Origin: JBFLVN01 sp040758475
GTDB lineage: Bacteria > JAGRBM01
Length of the DNA stretch: 6,078 nt
Assembly (NCBI GenBank): GCA_040758475.1
Contig: JBFLVN010000227.1
Location: 1 to 6,078, forward strand
Reading direction: 5' to 3'
The translations under genes were made by a program, and so were the position numbers. The notes below the pieces were generated by a model that was not told the DNA's origin, did not search any database, and saw only the letters and a program-made list of their open reading frames with translations. This document shows, piece after piece, positions 1-6,078 of the stretch; position 1 is the stretch's first letter, and each line of letters starts with the position of its first letter.

Positions 1-1
1 G

Positions 2-124
2 GAAGACGCTGAAAAAGGAAAACTCGACAAGGACCTCGTGGATCTCTTTGTCCAGTCCCAGGCCTGGAAAGACTTCAAGCAGACTTTCGATACGCTGGCC
101 AGCAAGGCCCAGGCGGTGGGGTGA
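2..124 (+). CDS. C-terminal end of a probable HD/HD-GYP-type phosphohydrolase (5' partial)
   Basis: An open frame enters from the left edge and ends at the TGA at 122-124, giving 40 residues. The tail contains GKLDKDLVDLFVQSQAWKDF. Many HD-GYP proteins (cyclic-di-GMP phosphodiesterases) and related HD-domain phosphohydrolases end with a similar '(G)xLDxDLVxLFxxS' helix after the catalytic domain, which is the only basis for the family call. No catalytic HD or GYP residue lies inside the window, so activity cannot be judged. The stop is 33 bases before the ATG of the next gene, on the same strand and with no hairpin between, so the two are probably co-transcribed. That this is the end of a real gene is likely from codon use and spacing; the family is moderately likely. 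Confidence 0.6.
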   Translation, partial: EDAEKGKLDKDLVDLFVQSQAWKDFKQTFDTLASKAQAVG

Positions 125-157
125 TTCCCCGCTCCCCGCTTGGTTCGCGTTTCCCTG

Positions 158-1090
158 ATGGCCTCCGTCACCCTTTATACCCGCCGGAATTGCCACCTCT
201 GCGAAGAGGCCAAGGCAGTCCTCGAAAAAGTCCGGGCCGAAATCCCCTTCGAACTGGAAGCCGTCGATGTGGATTCAAATCCCGTCCTCACCCGGCAATA
301 CGGGGAAGAAGTGCCGGTCATCCTCCTTGACGGGAAAAAACGCTTCAAGTACCGCGTAGAGGAGGATCGCTTGAGGCGCCTGCTCATGGAAACAGCGCAG
401 ACACCGGCCGCTCCCGCCGGAAAGAAGAGTTCGGGCGCCCAGTTTTTCATGGCGCTGGGCGTTTTCGTCATCCTGGTGGGAGTCGTTCTCCGGCTTTTTC
501 CTCCCGAGGAGCAAGAGCGATCCTTCGCTAAAGAAGGAGCGCAGGCCATCGCCTTTGATCTGCCCGCCGTGGACGGATCGTCCCATCTTTCGTGGCAAAG
601 GGACTTGGCGGGACGAGTCGTGCTTCTGAATTTCTGGGCCACCTGGTGCGCCCCGTGCCTCGAAGAGATGCCCTCGCTCAACCGCCTTCACGCCAGATTG
701 GAAGCAGAAGGGCTTACGGTGGTCGCCGTGAGCGAAGACGAGCACACGGGACTTCCGGCATCCTACGTGGCCAAGGAGAAATTCCAGTTCCCCGTCCTCT
801 TCGACGACGACCACCGCGTCGCGAGCCAATGGGGAACGTTCAAATACCCCGAGACGTACATCGTGGGGCGGGATGGAGTTGTAAAGAAAAAACTCTTCGG
901 CCCCGCCGAGTGGGATTCGCCCCAGGCCATTGAATATTTCCGGGAACTCCTGGCCAGCGGGACGGAAGTCGCCCCCAGCGCCCCCGAGATTCCTTCAGAC
1001 CCCGACGCCGCCCGTTCTCCCGAGCGGGAAGCCATGCGCAAGAAAATGGAAGAGCGGGGCGGCACCGCCGGTTCGGCTCCAGTCGAGTAA
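158..1090 (+). CDS. Glutaredoxin-like domain / TM helix / TlpA-ResA-like thioredoxin fusion protein
   Basis: A 310-residue membrane-anchored thiol-disulfide protein. Residues 1-78 form a small glutaredoxin-like fold (DUF836-type): start VTLYTRRNCHLCEEA with redox cysteines C12 and C15, and the usual VPVI cis-proline strand at 52-55. Residues 94-114 are one hydrophobic helix preceded by K89-K90, which by the positive-inside rule puts the N-terminal domain in the cytoplasm and the rest outside. Residues 128-266 are a TlpA/ResA/CcmG-type thioredoxin domain: LLNFWATWCAPC with C164 and C167, and the cis-proline segment YPETYIV (P231). The tail from about 270 is rich in Pro, Ala and charge and looks disordered. 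TlpA-like proteins reduce periplasmic disulfides, for example for cytochrome c or copper-centre maturation; the partner is unknown here. ATG 158 was chosen because the glutaredoxin fold starts there; a TTG at 140 would add six residues. Neither has a clear Shine-Dalgarno sequence. The fusion is the odd point. Confidence 0.92.
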   Translation: MASVTLYTRRNCHLCEEAKAVLEKVRAEIPFELEAVDVDSNPVLTRQYGEEVPVILLDGKKRFKYRVEEDRLRRLLMETAQTPAAPAGKKSSGAQFFMALGVFVILVGVVLRLFPPEEQERSFAKEGAQAIAFDLPAVDGSSHLSWQRDLAGRVVLLNFWATWCAPCLEEMPSLNRLHARLEAEGLTVVAVSEDEHTGLPASYVAKEKFQFPVLFDDDHRVASQWGTFKYPETYIVGRDGVVKKKLFGPAEWDSPQAIEYFRELLASGTEVAPSAPEIPSDPDAARSPEREAMRKKMEERGGTAGSAPVE

Positions 1091-1238
1091 ATATTTAGTA
1101 ATTTCAAGTAGTTAGATAAATAACTTAAACTGATAGCTGAAGATTATTAGCCTAGCTCGGATTTTGCCAAAATCCATCGATTTTTCTTGATAATAAAGAA
1201 GTAATTCGATAGTCTCTTTCCTGCCTCACAATGCCATA
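1091..1238 (+). promoter_or_regulatory. AT-rich intergenic segment, probable promoter region for smc
   Basis: No credible gene lies here. By hand count only 30 of the 110 bases from 1091 to 1200 are G or C, against clearly GC-rich genes on both sides. Such a drop between two same-strand genes usually marks a promoter and the end of the previous unit. A poor sigma70-like pair can be drawn: TTGCCA at 1164-1169 and GATAAT at 1189-1194, with a 19-base spacer, longer than the optimal 17. Neither box is strong and I would not assign a start site. A small inverted repeat (AGTTA 1110-1114 / TAACT 1121-1125) is also present. The regional call is reasonable; the individual boxes are weak. Confidence 0.35.
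1159..1185 (+). terminator. Possible weak terminator or attenuator-like hairpin after the redox gene
   Basis: GGATTTT (1159-1165) and AAAATCC (1169-1175) form a perfect 7-bp stem with a 3-base loop, and five T residues follow at 1181-1185. The stem is A/T-rich and five bases separate it from the T run, so it would be a weak Rho-independent terminator. The right arm can also pair with downstream bases (AAAATC 1169-1174 with GATTTT 1179-1184), giving a competing hairpin. It lies about 70 bases after the stop of the redox protein gene, where a terminator would be expected. Confidence 0.3.
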
Positions 1239-1258
1239 CGTTACGATAGATCGTAACG
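1239..1258. promoter_or_regulatory. 20-bp perfect palindrome, candidate operator
   Basis: CGTTACGAT (1239-1247) is the exact reverse complement of ATCGTAACG (1250-1258), with AG at the centre. Nine-base arms around a two-base centre are typical of sites bound by dimeric regulators such as TetR- or GntR-type repressors. With a two-base loop it is a poorer candidate for an RNA hairpin, and no T run follows, so a terminator is unlikely. It sits 208 bases before the smc start, at the border between the AT-rich and GC-rich halves of the gap. The sequence CGATAG also occurs at 1207-1212 and 1244-1249. No regulator is identified, so the role is inference. Confidence 0.4.
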
Positions 1259-1362
1259 GCACGCCCGCATGAGAGCGGGGCGCGCGGGGCAGGGGCCGCT
1301 TCCGGGAAATGCCTCGGGGTAGTTTGAGAGCACCGGGCGGCGGCCGCAAAAGAGGCTTAGAA

Positions 1363-1376
1363 TTGCCGACCGGCAA
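1363..1376 (+). repeat. Short inverted repeat TTGCCG-AC-CGGCAA
   Basis: TTGCCG (1363-1368) and CGGCAA (1371-1376) are exact reverse complements around AC. As RNA it would fold as a 5-bp stem with a GACC loop. It is the first of three tandem inverted repeats before smc. Confidence 0.5.
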
Positions 1377-1381
1377 GTGAG

Positions 1382-1407
1382 GAGCCGGCCTTGGGGAAGG
1401 CCGGTTC
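1382..1407 (+). repeat. Strong hairpin, 8-bp perfect stem with GGGG loop
   Basis: CCGGCCTT (1385-1392) pairs exactly with AAGGCCGG (1397-1404) around GGGG. The stem extends by G-T, A-T and G-C pairs to 1382 and 1407, 11 bp in all. It has no following T run, so it is not a classical terminator. It could be part of a structured mRNA leader or a copy of a dispersed intergenic palindrome. Confidence 0.6.
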
Positions 1408-1408
1408 G

Positions 1409-1425
1409 GGGAGTTTCCAACTCCC
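1409..1425 (+). repeat. Hairpin, 7-bp perfect stem GGGAGTT / AACTCCC
   Basis: GGGAGTT (1409-1415) pairs exactly with AACTCCC (1419-1425) around TCC. It begins two bases after the preceding hairpin, so the two could stack coaxially in RNA. It ends 40 bases before the smc start codon and is followed by no T run. Confidence 0.55.
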
Positions 1426-1465
1426 GCCTTCTTGCGGTGATGGCCGAGGGGTTTCGCGCGGGCCG

Positions 1466-4400
1466 ATGAAAATCAAGGAACTCAAAGCCCACGGCTTCAA
1501 GAGCTTCGCCGACGGCATCCGTTTGCAGATGCACGAGGGCGTGACCTCCGTCGTAGGCCCCAACGGGTGTGGCAAGTCCAACATCGTGGACGCCATGCGC
1601 TGGGTGATGGGCGAGCTGTCCGCCCGGCACCTGCGCGGCCACAGCATGGAGGACGTGATCTTCGGCGGTTCCGAATACCGCAAGCCCATGGGCCGCGCCG
1701 AAGTGAGCGTGATCCTGACGGACGTGGCAGGCCTCTCCGAGCCCTACCGCAATTTCACCGAAATCGAAGTGACCCGCCGCCTCTACCGCACGGGGGAGAG
1801 CGAGTACCTCATCAATCAGGTTCCTTGCCGCCGCCGCGACATCGCCGAGCTTTTCCTGGAGAGCGGTGTAGGGACCCGGACCATCTCCATCATCGAGCAG
1901 GGGCAGGTAGGCCGCGTGATCGACGCGGGCCCAATGGAGCGCCGCTTCTTCATCGAGCAAGCGGCCGGAATCCTCAAGTACAAGAGCCGCCGCGAAGAAG
2001 CAGTCCGCAAGCTCGACGCGACCAAGCAGAACCTCCTGCGCGTCGAGGACGTCCTGCGGGAGCTCACGCGCCAGCGCACCCAGCTCGAAAACCAGGCCGA
2101 GCGGGCCCGGCGCTACAAGGCCGTCGTGGCCGAACTCAAGACCGCTGAATTGGCCGACGCTTCGGCCCGGTACCTGGACATGGAATCCCGCCGGGCGGCC
2201 CTTGCCGCCGAAGAGGGCCGTCTCTCGTCGGAGAAGGAAGCCCAGAACGCGCGGCTTTCCTCCCTGGATGCCAAGATCGCCCAGGCGCGGCTCGAACGGG
2301 CCGAGCGGGAGCGGAACCTGACCGCCGCTCAGGAAAAGCTTCTCGAAGTCTCCAAGAAACTCTCGGCCATCGAAATGGCCAAGCAGGTGGCGGCCGAGGG
2401 CGTGCGCCTCCATGGCTCGGCCGCTCAGCTGGCCGACGAGGAAGCCGCCCGCCTGGAAGGCCGGGAAAGCCAGCTCTCCGAAGAGCACGCGGCCGCCGAA
2501 CGGGAAGGAAAAGAAGCGGAAACCCGCCTCGAAGAACTCGCCCGCCGCCTTTCGGAAGAACAGGCACAGGTCGAAGCCCAGGCGGCGCGCCACAAGGAAG
2601 CCGAAGCCGCTCGCGAGGAGGCCCGCGCGCGGGCCCTGCAACTTGCTTCGCGCCTGGAAGCCTGCTCTTCCCGTCTCGCCTTCGCTGAAAAGATGCGAGA
2701 GGAAACCTCCCGGCGCATCGCCCGCCTTGAAGGGGAACTCTCCGAAGTACAAAGCCAACTCGCCCGCCTCGCTCAGACTTCTTTTGGTTTTGAAGAAGTT
2801 CTCCGGAGTTCCCGCGAGAACCGGGGGCGCGTCGAGGCGGATGCGAAGAGTACGGAAGAAAAACTCCAGGCCCAGCGCTCCGCCATCGAGGTAACCCGCG
2901 CGGAACTTCGCTCCGCTAAAGAGAATCTTGCCCAGTCGGCTACGCGTCTTTCTTCCCTCCGGGAAATCGAACGCCGGTATGAGGGTTATGGTGCGGGGGT
3001 CCAGGCCATTATGCTGGAAGCCGAGCGCCGCCTCGCCCAGGAAGGGCGCAACGGCATCTACGGCCTCGTGGCCGACGTGATCCGCACGCGCCCCGAATAC
3101 GAGCGAGCCGTCGAGAGCCTGCTTGGCGAGCGTCTCCAGTACGTCGTTGTGAAGAGCCACAACGAAAGCGTCGAGGCCGTTGAATTCCTGAAACGCGAAT
3201 CCCGGGGCCGGGGCTCCTTCGTACCGCTCACGCTCCGGGCCGATCCCGCCGCGGCCCCCGCCGCCGACCGCTCCGAAGGGGTGGTAGGAGCCTTGCGAGA
3301 GGTCGTGGACGTCAAGGAAGGCTACGACGCGGTGGCCGATTACCTCTTGGGGGACGTCCTCCTTGTGGACCGCCTGGACCGGGCCGTAAACCTCTGGGAG
3401 CGCGGCCCCCAGGTGGCGGGCACGCTCGTCACCCTGGACGGGGATGTGGTGGACCGCCATGGGGTCATTACGGGTGGCACGGCGGGCGGCACGGGTGCCG
3501 GCATTCTCCAGAAGAAGCGCGAAATCGCTGAGCTAGCCGAAGCCGTCGAACGGGCGGGGGAGGCGGTCCGTCAGCTAGAAGCGCGGGAAGCTTCCGAAGC
3601 GGCGCAGCTTTCGGCGACCGAGGCCGATCTCGAGCGTTTCCGGCTCGCCCTTCACCGGACGGACATCGACATCACGAGCCAGGAAAAGGACGTCGAGCGC
3701 ATCGGGGAAGAAAAGACCCAGACCCTCCGGCGTCAGGACGTGATCGAAGCGGACCTGGCGCGGGAGCGGGCCGAAGGGGCCCGGTTCGAGTCCGACGTCT
3801 CTCAGGCTTCGGGTGAGCAGAAAGTCCTCGAAGAAGAGCGCCGTACCGCCGACGCGGCCCTCGTTCAGGCCGAAACGCTGGCCCGTTCGGAAGAAGATTC
3901 GCTCCGGGCCGCTTCCGCCCGGCTGGGCGAAGTAAAAGTGGAGGCGGCGAGTCTCCGCGAACGGGCCGAATCGCTTGCCGCCCAGGTCCAGCGTCTCGCG
4001 GCTTCCCTGGCTGAAGTTCAATCGCAGAAATCCGAAAAGAAGGACCTTGCCGCCAAGGAACGCAGCGAAGTCGAACGCCTGGCCGCCGAAGTGGCCGCCC
4101 AGGAAACGGCCCTCTCCGAAGGTCTTGCCGAACGTGAAGCCGCAGAGCGGGGCGTGGGCGAAGCCCGTGAGGTTTTCGATTCGGGCGAACGCGGGTTGCT
4201 TACTCTCGAAGAGGAGTTAAGCCGCGAGCGTGCCGGGATGGACGAACTGGGCCAACGCCTCTCGGAAATCACGGTTTCCCTTCGAGAAGTGGAATTGCAC
4301 TTGGGGCAGGCCGTGCAGGACATCCGAGAGCGCTACGAAATGGAACTCCCCGCCCACGTGGAATCCCTTGATCCGGTGGAACGGGAGCGCCTCCAAAGTG

Positions 4401-5053
4401 AGCAAGTGCGCGCCGAGCTTCACGAAGAAGCCGAACGCCAGCGCCGGCGCCTCAAGGCCGTGGGCTCGGTCAACGTGGATGCCATTCAGGAGTTCGACGA
4501 TTTGATCGAGCGGGAAAAATTCCTAAAGACCCAGCACGAGGATCTGGTAAAGAGCGTTTCAGACTTGGAAAAGGCCATCGCGAAGATCAACAAGACCACC
4601 CGGGAACGTTTCCGCGAGACGTTCCAGGCCATCGACAAGGGTTTCCGGGAGGTTTTTCCGAAGCTGTTCCAGGGCGGCCGGGCGCGCCTCGAACTCACGG
4701 ACGAGATGAACCTTCTCGAAACGGGTGTCGAGATTATCGCCCAGCCCCCCGGCAAAAAGCTCCCCGGCATGAACATGCTCTCGGGTGGTGAGAAGGCGCT
4801 TACCGCCATCGCCCTCTTGCTCGCCATCTATCTCATCAAGCCCGCTCCGTTCGTGATCCTGGACGAAGTGGACGCGCCGCTCGACGACGTGAACGTGGGC
4901 CGTTTCGGAGAAGTCGTCCGCCGGATGATCGATCACTCCCAGGTGATCGTCATTACCCACAACAAGCAGACTATGCAGCTCGCCGATACGCTCGTGGGCG
5001 TCACGATGGAAGAGCCCGGCGTTTCGAAGCTCGTGAGCGTGCAACTCGATTGA
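1466..5053 (+). CDS. smc: Chromosome segregation/condensation ATPase SMC, complete
   Basis: A 1195-residue SMC protein, the usual length for bacterial Smc. It forms an ATP-driven homodimeric ring that, with the kleisin ScpA and ScpB, organises and separates chromosomes on the nucleoid. Residues 1-170 are the N-terminal ATPase half: start MKIKELKAHGFKSFAD, Walker A GPNGCGKS (31-38, K37) and Q-loop glutamine near 147. Residues about 170-505 are the first coiled-coil arm, rich in Glu, Arg and Ala. Residues about 506-680 are the hinge, opening GYGAG and closing with LVTLDGDVV and GGTAGGTG. The returning arm runs to about 1000. The C-terminal half has the signature LSGGEKAL (1105-1112), Walker B VILDE with catalytic E1134, the D-loop APLDD and switch H1165. 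All motifs are intact. ATG 1466 gives the conserved family start; there is no strong Shine-Dalgarno sequence. scpA and scpB are not in the window. The next gene follows after 49 bases without a terminator. Confidence 0.99.
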   Translation: MKIKELKAHGFKSFADGIRLQMHEGVTSVVGPNGCGKSNIVDAMRWVMGELSARHLRGHSMEDVIFGGSEYRKPMGRAEVSVILTDVAGLSEPYRNFTEIEVTRRLYRTGESEYLINQVPCRRRDIAELFLESGVGTRTISIIEQGQVGRVIDAGPMERRFFIEQAAGILKYKSRREEAVRKLDATKQNLLRVEDVLRELTRQRTQLENQAERARRYKAVVAELKTAELADASARYLDMESRRAALAAEEGRLSSEKEAQNARLSSLDAKIAQARLERAERERNLTAAQEKLLEVSKKLSAIEMAKQVAAEGVRLHGSAAQLADEEAARLEGRESQLSEEHAAAEREGKEAETRLEELARRLSEEQAQVEAQAARHKEAEAAREEARARALQLASRLEACSSRLAFAEKMREETSRRIARLEGELSEVQSQLARLAQTSFGFEEVLRSSRENRGRVEADAKSTEEKLQAQRSAIEVTRAELRSAKENLAQSATRLSSLREIERRYEGYGAGVQAIMLEAERRLAQEGRNGIYGLVADVIRTRPEYERAVESLLGERLQYVVVKSHNESVEAVEFLKRESRGRGSFVPLTLRADPAAAPAADRSEGVVGALREVVDVKEGYDAVADYLLGDVLLVDRLDRAVNLWERGPQVAGTLVTLDGDVVDRHGVITGGTAGGTGAGILQKKREIAELAEAVERAGEAVRQLEAREASEAAQLSATEADLERFRLALHRTDIDITSQEKDVERIGEEKTQTLRRQDVIEADLARERAEGARFESDVSQASGEQKVLEEERRTADAALVQAETLARSEEDSLRAASARLGEVKVEAASLRERAESLAAQVQRLAASLAEVQSQKSEKKDLAAKERSEVERLAAEVAAQETALSEGLAEREAAERGVGEAREVFDSGERGLLTLEEELSRERAGMDELGQRLSEITVSLREVELHLGQAVQDIRERYEMELPAHVESLDPVERERLQSEQVRAELHEEAERQRRRLKAVGSVNVDAIQEFDDLIEREKFLKTQHEDLVKSVSDLEKAIAKINKTTRERFRETFQAIDKGFREVFPKLFQGGRARLELTDEMNLLETGVEIIAQPPGKKLPGMNMLSGGEKALTAIALLLAIYLIKPAPFVILDEVDAPLDDVNVGRFGEVVRRMIDHSQVIVITHNKQTMQLADTLVGVTMEEPGVSKLVSVQLD

Positions 5054-5089
5054 TTTTCTGAGCGTTGTTTTTCAGGCATCCTTTCGGAC

Positions 5090-5095
5090 GGGGGA
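5090..5095 (+). promoter_or_regulatory. Ribosome binding site for the lipoprotein gene
   Basis: GGGGGA lies seven bases before the ATG at 5103. It supports that ATG as the start, together with the signal peptide that begins just after it. It is a partial match to the Shine-Dalgarno consensus but better placed than anything before the other two starts in the window. Confidence 0.5.
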
Positions 5096-5102
5096 CGCGG
5101 GG

Positions 5103-6078
5103 ATGTTCGCCGGAGCAGCAGGGGTAAATAAAACTTCCTCTTTGTTCGGAGTAGCGCGTCTCGCCTTTGTTGGCGCGCTTTTTGTCTTGCTTTCCGCTTG
5201 CGGCCCCCCGGTGGCGCACTCCCGCTTCTGGGCATATCCCGAAAATTTGGGTGATCTTAAAATCTACGAATACGCCCCCGATTTCAAGGCGACCGAGATC
5301 AAGGATCTTTTCTCCGATTGCGGGGAAGGAGTGGTCGCCCGGCACTGTCCGCCTTACGAATCGCTTCCTCTATCTCTCCGGCTTCGCTACCGGGCGCGGT
5401 GGCTTCTTGGGAAATCCTTTTTTAGTGGTACCCGTGAAGTGGCTTCGGGCCTCGTATGGGATGAATCACGGTTTTATTTTCTGAGTCTTTCCGAAGGGGC
5501 CGTTTATGCCTTCGACAAAGAAGGAACGGACCCTCTGTGGGTTTCGGATGCCGCTACGGGGTATGCCTGCGATTCTTCGCTCGTTCCCGTTGGGGCGGTG
5601 CTTTACCTCGCTTGCCGCCACGATCTTGGAAGAAAGTGGTCTGTTTTCGCTTTGGACGCCAAGACCGGCGAACCCCTGGCAGGGGCTTCGCTCGAATCCG
5701 AACTTTCCGCTCTCATCCCTGGTCCCGAAGGAGTGCTCGTGCTTCTTTCCGATGGCTCTCTCTGGAAATGGAGTGCCGGGCAGGAAAAATGCGCCCATTT
5801 TCTCGATCTGGGAGACGCTTTCCACCGGGTGAGCGATTTTCTTCCCGGACCCCTCCGCATCGAGGCGCCCTGGACCTCCTCGGAAGGCCTTCTGGTTTTG
5901 GGGGGAAAGACGAACGTTTGGGTTATCGATCCTTCGGCTGGTACCGTTCGCTGGAAAACGCCGGTTTCAGGAGTCGTAAGGGGCCTCAAGGCATCCGCTA
6001 TCGAGAACCGGCTCTGGGTAGTGACGAGTGCCGCCGAGATTCTCACTCTGGAGCTTTCGGGCGGCGTCCAGCTTGCAC
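5103..6078 (+). CDS. Lipoprotein with PQQ-like beta-propeller repeats (3' partial)
   Basis: The frame is open from ATG 5103 to the window edge, 325 codons without a stop. The N-terminus is a lipoprotein signal: basic residues K10 and R19, hydrophobic stretch 20-30 and lipobox LSAC with C33 as the lipidated cysteine. After a unique region to about 110, repeats of the kind seen in BamB and PQQ-like propellers appear: GAVYAFDKEGTDPLW (132-146), SVFALDAKTGEPL (180-192) and NVWVIDPSAGTVRW (271-284), each a strand, an Asp turn with Gly or Thr, and often Trp. No PQQ-enzyme catalytic residues are seen, so a scaffold or binding role at the envelope is more likely than an enzyme. BamB, the outer-membrane assembly lipoprotein, is a possible relative, but its usual size is about 390 residues and the missing end prevents a firm call. 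Five further cysteines (73, 82, 156, 171, 230) could form disulfides. It lies 49 bases after smc, probably co-transcribed. Confidence 0.85.
   Translation, partial: MFAGAAGVNKTSSLFGVARLAFVGALFVLLSACGPPVAHSRFWAYPENLGDLKIYEYAPDFKATEIKDLFSDCGEGVVARHCPPYESLPLSLRLRYRARWLLGKSFFSGTREVASGLVWDESRFYFLSLSEGAVYAFDKEGTDPLWVSDAATGYACDSSLVPVGAVLYLACRHDLGRKWSVFALDAKTGEPLAGASLESELSALIPGPEGVLVLLSDGSLWKWSAGQEKCAHFLDLGDAFHRVSDFLPGPLRIEAPWTSSEGLLVLGGKTNVWVIDPSAGTVRWKTPVSGVVRGLKASAIENRLWVVTSAAEILTLELSGGVQLA

Larger units (their letters stand above)
1259..1465 (+). other. GC-rich, structured 5' leader upstream of smc, no gene recognised
   Basis: This stretch has no credible reading frame and I recognise no tRNA, SRP RNA, 6S RNA, tmRNA or known riboswitch motif. 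It does hold three tandem inverted repeats between 1363 and 1425 (listed separately) and a smaller one, CCCGC / GCGGG around 1265-1280. If transcription starts in the AT-rich part, this would be a long untranslated leader of smc. A purine-rich GAGGGG at 1446-1451 lies 14 bases before the smc ATG, too far for a good ribosome binding site. Confidence 0.35.

Noticed and set aside
140..157. TTG start adding six residues to the redox protein
   Set aside because: The glutaredoxin-like fold begins right after ATG 158 and no better ribosome binding site supports the TTG.
1391..1465. In-frame extension of smc by 25 codons to a TTG
   Set aside because: The extension runs through the hairpins, is not SMC-like, and the conserved family N-terminus begins exactly at ATG 1466.
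1259..1465. Possible tRNA, SRP RNA or known riboswitch in the smc leader
   Set aside because: No tRNA cloverleaf with a usable T-loop, no SRP tetraloop motif and none of the riboswitch core motifs I know are present; only simple hairpins are visible.
1091..1465. parS site or DnaA boxes near smc
   Set aside because: I found no match to the parS consensus (TGTTTCACGTGAAACA) or to TTATCCACA; the 20-bp palindrome is unrelated to parS.
1241..3460. A 739-codon open frame on the reverse strand, opposite the first half of smc
   Set aside because: High-GC codon use in smc leaves the opposite strand free of stops. The translation is low-complexity in Gly, Phe, Leu and Ala and matches no family, while smc motifs on the + strand are beyond doubt.
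5167..5832. Two + strand open frames (5167-5484 and 5506-5832) downstream of smc
   Set aside because: They are in a different frame from the lipoprotein frame, which is open for all 325 codons and has a signal peptide and propeller repeats; their translations look like nothing coherent.

Overview
The window looks like ordinary chromosomal DNA of a high-GC bacterium. The proteins suggest a diderm (Gram-negative-type) cell: a membrane-anchored TlpA/ResA-like thioredoxin and a lipoprotein with a PQQ-like beta-propeller. Codon use is biased to G/C at third positions throughout the genes. No gene here fixes the lineage; a deltaproteobacterium or a similar high-GC phylum is a guess. All genes I can support are on the + strand.

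Layout: (1) bases 2-124 encode the last 40 codons of a gene that begins before the window, probably an HD/HD-GYP-type phosphohydrolase. (2) After a 33-base gap, 158-1090 encodes a 310-residue redox protein with an unusual order: N-terminal glutaredoxin-like domain (CHLC), one transmembrane helix, then a TlpA/ResA-type thioredoxin domain (WCAPC). (3) Bases 1091-1465 are non-coding. The first part is strikingly AT-rich (30 G/C in 110 bases) and the second part is GC-rich. Together they hold several perfect inverted repeats, including a 20-bp palindrome and a cluster of hairpins just upstream of smc. (4) Bases 1466-5053 encode a complete SMC chromosome-condensation ATPase of 1195 residues with all ATPase motifs and a hinge. 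(5) Bases 5103-6078 encode the first 325 residues of a lipoprotein with PQQ-like beta-propeller repeats, which runs off the end of the window.

Genes 1 and 2 look like the tail of one transcription unit, and smc plus the lipoprotein gene look like the start of another; the AT-rich gap between them is the natural place for a terminator and a promoter. The functions (signalling, redox, chromosome segregation, envelope lipoprotein) do not form one obvious pathway. I found no mobile element, CRISPR array, tRNA or rRNA. The points most worth a second look are the two-domain redox fusion and the structured leader of smc; I do not see convincing evidence of a wholly new biological system.
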